DNA from: Sediminibacillus dalangtanensis
GTDB taxonomy: Bacteria; Bacillota; Bacilli; Bacillales; Amphibacillaceae
Assembly (NCBI RefSeq): GCF_017792025.1
Contig: NZ_CP046956.1
Coordinates: forward strand, 620,001-684,000
Direction: 5' to 3'
DNA: 64,000 nt
Made by a program: the position numbers and the translations under genes. The notes under the pieces were generated by a model. The model saw only the letters and a list, made by a program, of their open reading frames with translations. It was not told the origin of the DNA and searched no databases. Positions 61,339-64,000 of this stretch are shown in pieces. The stretch's first letter is position 1. Each line of letters opens with the position of its first letter.

Positions 61339-62109
61339 CTATCTGATATCCACCCCTAATAACCAAATGGGTACTTTTAATATATTACTATATTTATCTA
61401 TTATTTCCTCGGCCTTATAATAATTCACAGTACCATCACTAATTTCTTGATTCAATTCACCAGAAGCAGTTACATAAATTAACAAGTCCAAATCTACTAA
61501 GTTATCTAAATGTAAAACCTTTAATAAATCATAAGATAATAAGCCCCAATTACCGAATTGCACTTCCCCGATTATCGTGGGCTTATATTTAGGATGCGTG
61601 ATGTCCTCCCCTTTTTGATTATTATTAAGAAGGTTTAGTCTATTTGCTATATCGGCCCATTCTTCTCGTTTAAGTAATTCATTATCCCAAACTTCCTGTC
61701 CGTTATATACAGCTCTTCTACCGAAACAATAGTTTCTGAAGTTAACTAAATTATGTTCTTCATCGTATAACGCAAAATCAAATCCCCCAGTTTTTGGAGA
61801 ATCAAGTAGAGTTCCTTCTTTATATTCGACTTCGAATTTTATATCACTTATTCTACTTAAATTATTCTTAATTGATTTATTCAAAGAATCTGCCTTAATT
61901 CTTTTGAAAAACTTGTTATTTTTTTTAGTTACATAATACTTAATGTTTTCAACCTCTTTAGTTAAAGAGAGGCTTACTTGATTTTTTAAATCAGGAAAAT
62001 TTGATAAAAAGAGTTCTGCGTTTCTATGGAATTTTTCATTGGATATAAAGAGTTTTCCATTTTTCCTAGACTTCCAATCATTAATTTTATTTGAAGGTAT
62101 CTCAATCAA
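61339..62109 (-). CDS. BglII/BstYI-like type II restriction endonuclease
   Basis: A 256-residue protein whose C-terminal half follows the BglII/BstYI layout: IIGEVQFGNWGLLSYD carries the E-x-Q active site (Glu182, Gln184) special to this family; an Asp in GGFDFALYD (Asp111) fits the remaining metal ligand; then DLDLLIYVTASGEL and VPIWLLGVDI match the core strands. BglII cuts AGATCT and BstYI RGATCY, so a GATC core is likely. TTG start after AAAGGAG. AT-rich relative to neighbours, suggesting transfer. No methyltransferase is in the window. Confidence 0.7.
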   Translation of the reverse strand: MIEIPSNKINDWKSRKNGKLFISNEKFHRNAELFLSNFPDLKNQVSLSLTKEVENIKYYVTKKNNKFFKRIKADSLNKSIKNNLSRISDIKFEVEYKEGTLLDSPKTGGFDFALYDEEHNLVNFRNYCFGRRAVYNGQEVWDNELLKREEWADIANRLNLLNNNQKGEDITHPKYKPTIIGEVQFGNWGLLSYDLLKVLHLDNLVDLDLLIYVTASGELNQEISDGTVNYYKAEEIIDKYSNILKVPIWLLGVDIR

Positions 62110-62292
62110 GTAAATTCTCCTTTAATGTTCCCAGCTATGTTTCACCTTTAATAGGTATTCACATAATAGATTATAGTGTTAAAAACAAAACAGCTATCCT
62201 TTATTTTAAATAATTGCTAAGTTATTATCAACTTTTCCAAAAAATATTGTAGAATATAAATAAAAGAATATATTAGAATTGGAGGGGTTAAG

Positions 62293-62472
62293 GTGAAGAT
62301 TCACTGCAAAATCTGCAGAAAAATTTTCCGGGATACTGACAAAGTAATGTTAGATGAATTTAATACGATAACACATCTTTATTGCAATAAAGATGTGCGA
62401 TTTCCTATAAAAGACTATGGACTTTATGGTGAATTGGTTGAGGATTATGAGATGTTTAAGGAAAAATATTAA
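62293..62472 (+). CDS. Small zinc-ribbon-like protein (59 aa)
   Basis: Starts with MKIHCKICRKIFRDTDKVML and has a third cysteine in HLYCNKD, giving a CxxC-N20-C pattern with a nearby His that could bind zinc. GTG start after TTGGAGGGG. It lies between the two nuclease genes but on the other strand. Possibly a controller or accessory of the restriction locus; no family recognised. Confidence 0.5.
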   Translation: MKIHCKICRKIFRDTDKVMLDEFNTITHLYCNKDVRFPIKDYGLYGELVEDYEMFKEKY

Positions 62473-62502
62473 ATTTAGACTGAGTTTTTATAAGTACAGA
62501 TA

Positions 62503-62530
62503 AAGGTTCTCTTAAAAGAGAGAGAACCTT
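62503..62530. terminator. Hairpin between small gene and Sau3AI-like gene
   Basis: AAGGTTCTCT (62503-62512) / AGAGAACCTT (62521-62530). It lies at the ends of converging genes; no strong T run, so activity is uncertain. Confidence 0.5.
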
Positions 62531-62534
62531 GGAT

Positions 62535-63920
62535 TCATAGCCTTTTAATAATATCTCCAATATATGCCCTATCCAACCAAAAAGCCTGTTTTGTTATATA
62601 GCGTCCATCTGGGAGTGGAACTTTATCTTTGCCGTCCCTAGCTTTGGGCCTTATATGGCATATTCCATTATGGCCTGGTTTGGGTAGGTTATTTTCTACA
62701 ATTCTACGATTTTTTTGTTCGACAGGGTTTAGCTCTATACCTTTTATGATTTTATCTTGAACAGTTTTCCAAAATTCCTGCAAAGATTCATTGATGTCCT
62801 GAAATGGCATATTCCAAAGTGTGATACCGTTAAAGTAAAGTTGTCGAGTTGGGTTTTCAGCTTTTGTTTCTTTGTAATGAAACACTACAAATAAGAATTT
62901 TGTTTCCTCGAAGTAATTTTTCAACCAGCTGTTTTCCCAATCCTGAGTGGCCCAATCATAGAAATCAATGTTTCTGAAGGACATATGCTCTTTAGGTAAG
63001 CCGTCAGGTTCTAAACGAATAGTCTTGATTTCAATATTCGCTTTTGCAAATTCTTCAATTTGATTAAGCTTAGTTCCTCTTATTCCTAAAAGTTCACTAA
63101 CGAAAGATTGTAAGAAATTTTTTGATTTGCTATTGATTCGCAAACCTTTTTCCTTCGCAATTTCTTCAAGCGTATTTCCGATATAGGGATTAAATCTTTC
63201 TGAAAGCAATTCAAACAAGGATTTTTTTCTTAACTCATCAGGTTTAGCAAAACGGACTAAATCCTCTTGTTTGATTTCTTTCCGAACCAATGCTGTCATA
63301 TAGCTTTGTTTAAGGGAATAGGCTCTTTGCATTGCTTCAATATCGCTATATGGTTGAGATCTAAGCGAATTTTTATTGGCTCCTTTGGTACAGGCGGCCA
63401 AGTAATTTGTATCGGCTTCTGATAACTCGTGGGCCCGCCCTTCTTTAATTTTACCAACAATGATTTCCCAATCCTGTTTAATGATTTCCAGGTCTTCTTC
63501 GGGATATTGAAGTAAGTGGGCCTTAATCAACTTGTAATCTGCTCTATGCGATTTAGGAATCCACTCATAAAAAAGAATCAAAGGTTTTTTGTTTTTTTTC
63601 CAAAAACTAGACGTTTCAAATGTGGTCAATACTTCTTTTTGATAGTTGATTATGTTCAGTACTAATCTTTCCTTAGCCGACAAAGTGCCATTTTTATTCT
63701 TTTTAATAGGGGTGACTTTTAGTTCAATTTCCAAATTGGCAAAGTCTGCTTCGCTTTTAGAATTTATTTGATAATTGAAGAAGCTTTCCTCTATTATTTG
63801 ACCGAGTTGCCCCTTTGCTTTTTTGTTTTTGATACGACCACTTTTGTCTATTTCCCCGAAGGTTTTCCCTTCTGCTTGTTTGGCTTTATATAATAATTCC
63901 TCTTCGGTTTTGTATAGCAT
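62535..63920 (-). CDS. Sau3AI/MutH-family type II restriction endonuclease
   Basis: A 461-residue protein with the two-domain build of Sau3AI (about 490 aa). The N-terminal MutH-like domain has KGQLGQIIEESFF and the D-x6-E-x-K active site: Asp59 in DFANLEIELK, Glu66 and Lys68. The C-terminal half repeats the fold without an active site (RGTKLNQIEEFAKANIEIKT), serving as the allosteric DNA-binding domain, and ends DGRYITKQAFWLDRAYI. Sau3AI cleaves GATC. The GAGAGGAG site lies upstream of the ATG. A cognate GATC methyltransferase should be nearby, perhaps right of the window. The last 80 bases hold only its promoter region. Confidence 0.85.
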   Translation of the reverse strand: MLYKTEEELLYKAKQAEGKTFGEIDKSGRIKNKKAKGQLGQIIEESFFNYQINSKSEADFANLEIELKVTPIKKNKNGTLSAKERLVLNIINYQKEVLTTFETSSFWKKNKKPLILFYEWIPKSHRADYKLIKAHLLQYPEEDLEIIKQDWEIIVGKIKEGRAHELSEADTNYLAACTKGANKNSLRSQPYSDIEAMQRAYSLKQSYMTALVRKEIKQEDLVRFAKPDELRKKSLFELLSERFNPYIGNTLEEIAKEKGLRINSKSKNFLQSFVSELLGIRGTKLNQIEEFAKANIEIKTIRLEPDGLPKEHMSFRNIDFYDWATQDWENSWLKNYFEETKFLFVVFHYKETKAENPTRQLYFNGITLWNMPFQDINESLQEFWKTVQDKIIKGIELNPVEQKNRRIVENNLPKPGHNGICHIRPKARDGKDKVPLPDGRYITKQAFWLDRAYIGDIIKRL

Positions 63921-64000
63921 TTATTCGGTGGATACTCCTCTCGAAAAATGATGTTTTGCTATATTTTAACATAAATAATATAAAAAGCTGATACTTTTGT

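Noticed and set aside
1..64000. tRNA, rRNA, transposase genes or a prophage
   Set aside because: No cloverleaf with matching loops, no rRNA blocks, no transposase signatures, and only two phage-like genes (38745 and 40448) without structural genes.

Overview
The window looks like chromosomal DNA of a spore-forming, Gram-positive bacterium of the family Bacillaceae. The evidence is a CotF-type spore coat gene, strong AGGAGG-like ribosome binding sites with many TTG/GTG starts, catabolite-response (cre) boxes, a perfect CIRCE element, a CsoR-CopA-CopZ copper operon, lipoprotein-type sugar binding proteins and a SigL/RpoN sigma factor. No rRNA or tRNA gene, complete insertion sequence or CRISPR array was seen.

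Layout. 1-2.5 kb: a Bacillaceae-type intergenic repeat and four ArsR-like operator boxes ahead of a DUF318/ArsP-type metal(loid) permease and a tiny CC-motif protein. 2.7-7.5 kb: catalase, then csoR-copA-copZ. 7.5-12.3 kb: a TetR regulator divergent from an MMPL/RND exporter and its repeat-rich secreted partner. 12.4-17.7 kb: an OsmC-family gene with an in-frame UGA at its catalytic cysteine, an aldo/keto reductase, a small membrane protein behind an Fnr-like promoter, a CotF coat protein, a formyl-THF cyclo-ligase-like protein, UV endonuclease UvsE and a small exported protein. 17.8-23.6 kb: response regulator, ABC transporter and histidine kinase, then a drug exporter divergent from a TetR regulator. 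23.7-36.9 kb: a glycoside-use island with an AraC regulator, two paralogous binding proteins sharing one permease pair, two GH31 enzymes (one YicI-type alpha-xylosidase) and a secreted modular GH3 enzyme; xyloglucan-type oligosaccharides are the best guess for its substrate. 36.9-43.2 kb: MarR/MFS pair, a phage-like regulator, an acidic lipoprotein and an amidase-lysozyme with ten LysM repeats. 43.3-45.6 kb: CIRCE-controlled htpG and a second intergenic repeat. 45.6-50.7 kb: GntR regulator and a second sugar ABC operon that ends in a NIF3-like gene. 50.8-58.5 kb: a CBS-PAS sigma-54 activator, paired upstream activating sites, a clear -24/-12 promoter, an operon for oxidation of a short hydroxy acid (Fe-dehydrogenase, GntP permease, MmsA), a 21-bp tandem array and rpoN. 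58.6-64 kb: small housekeeping or hypothetical genes and two restriction endonuclease genes of families whose characterised members recognise GATC-containing sites.

The most unusual signals are the UGA-containing OsmC gene with a well-placed hairpin resembling a bacterial SECIS element; three genes whose only plausible start is AUU, AUC or AUA; the self-contained sigma-54 catabolic module next to rpoN; the exact 21-bp array of TGATC units; and the paired BglII-like and Sau3AI-like nucleases around a small zinc-ribbon gene. All function calls come from reading motifs by eye; no database search was run.
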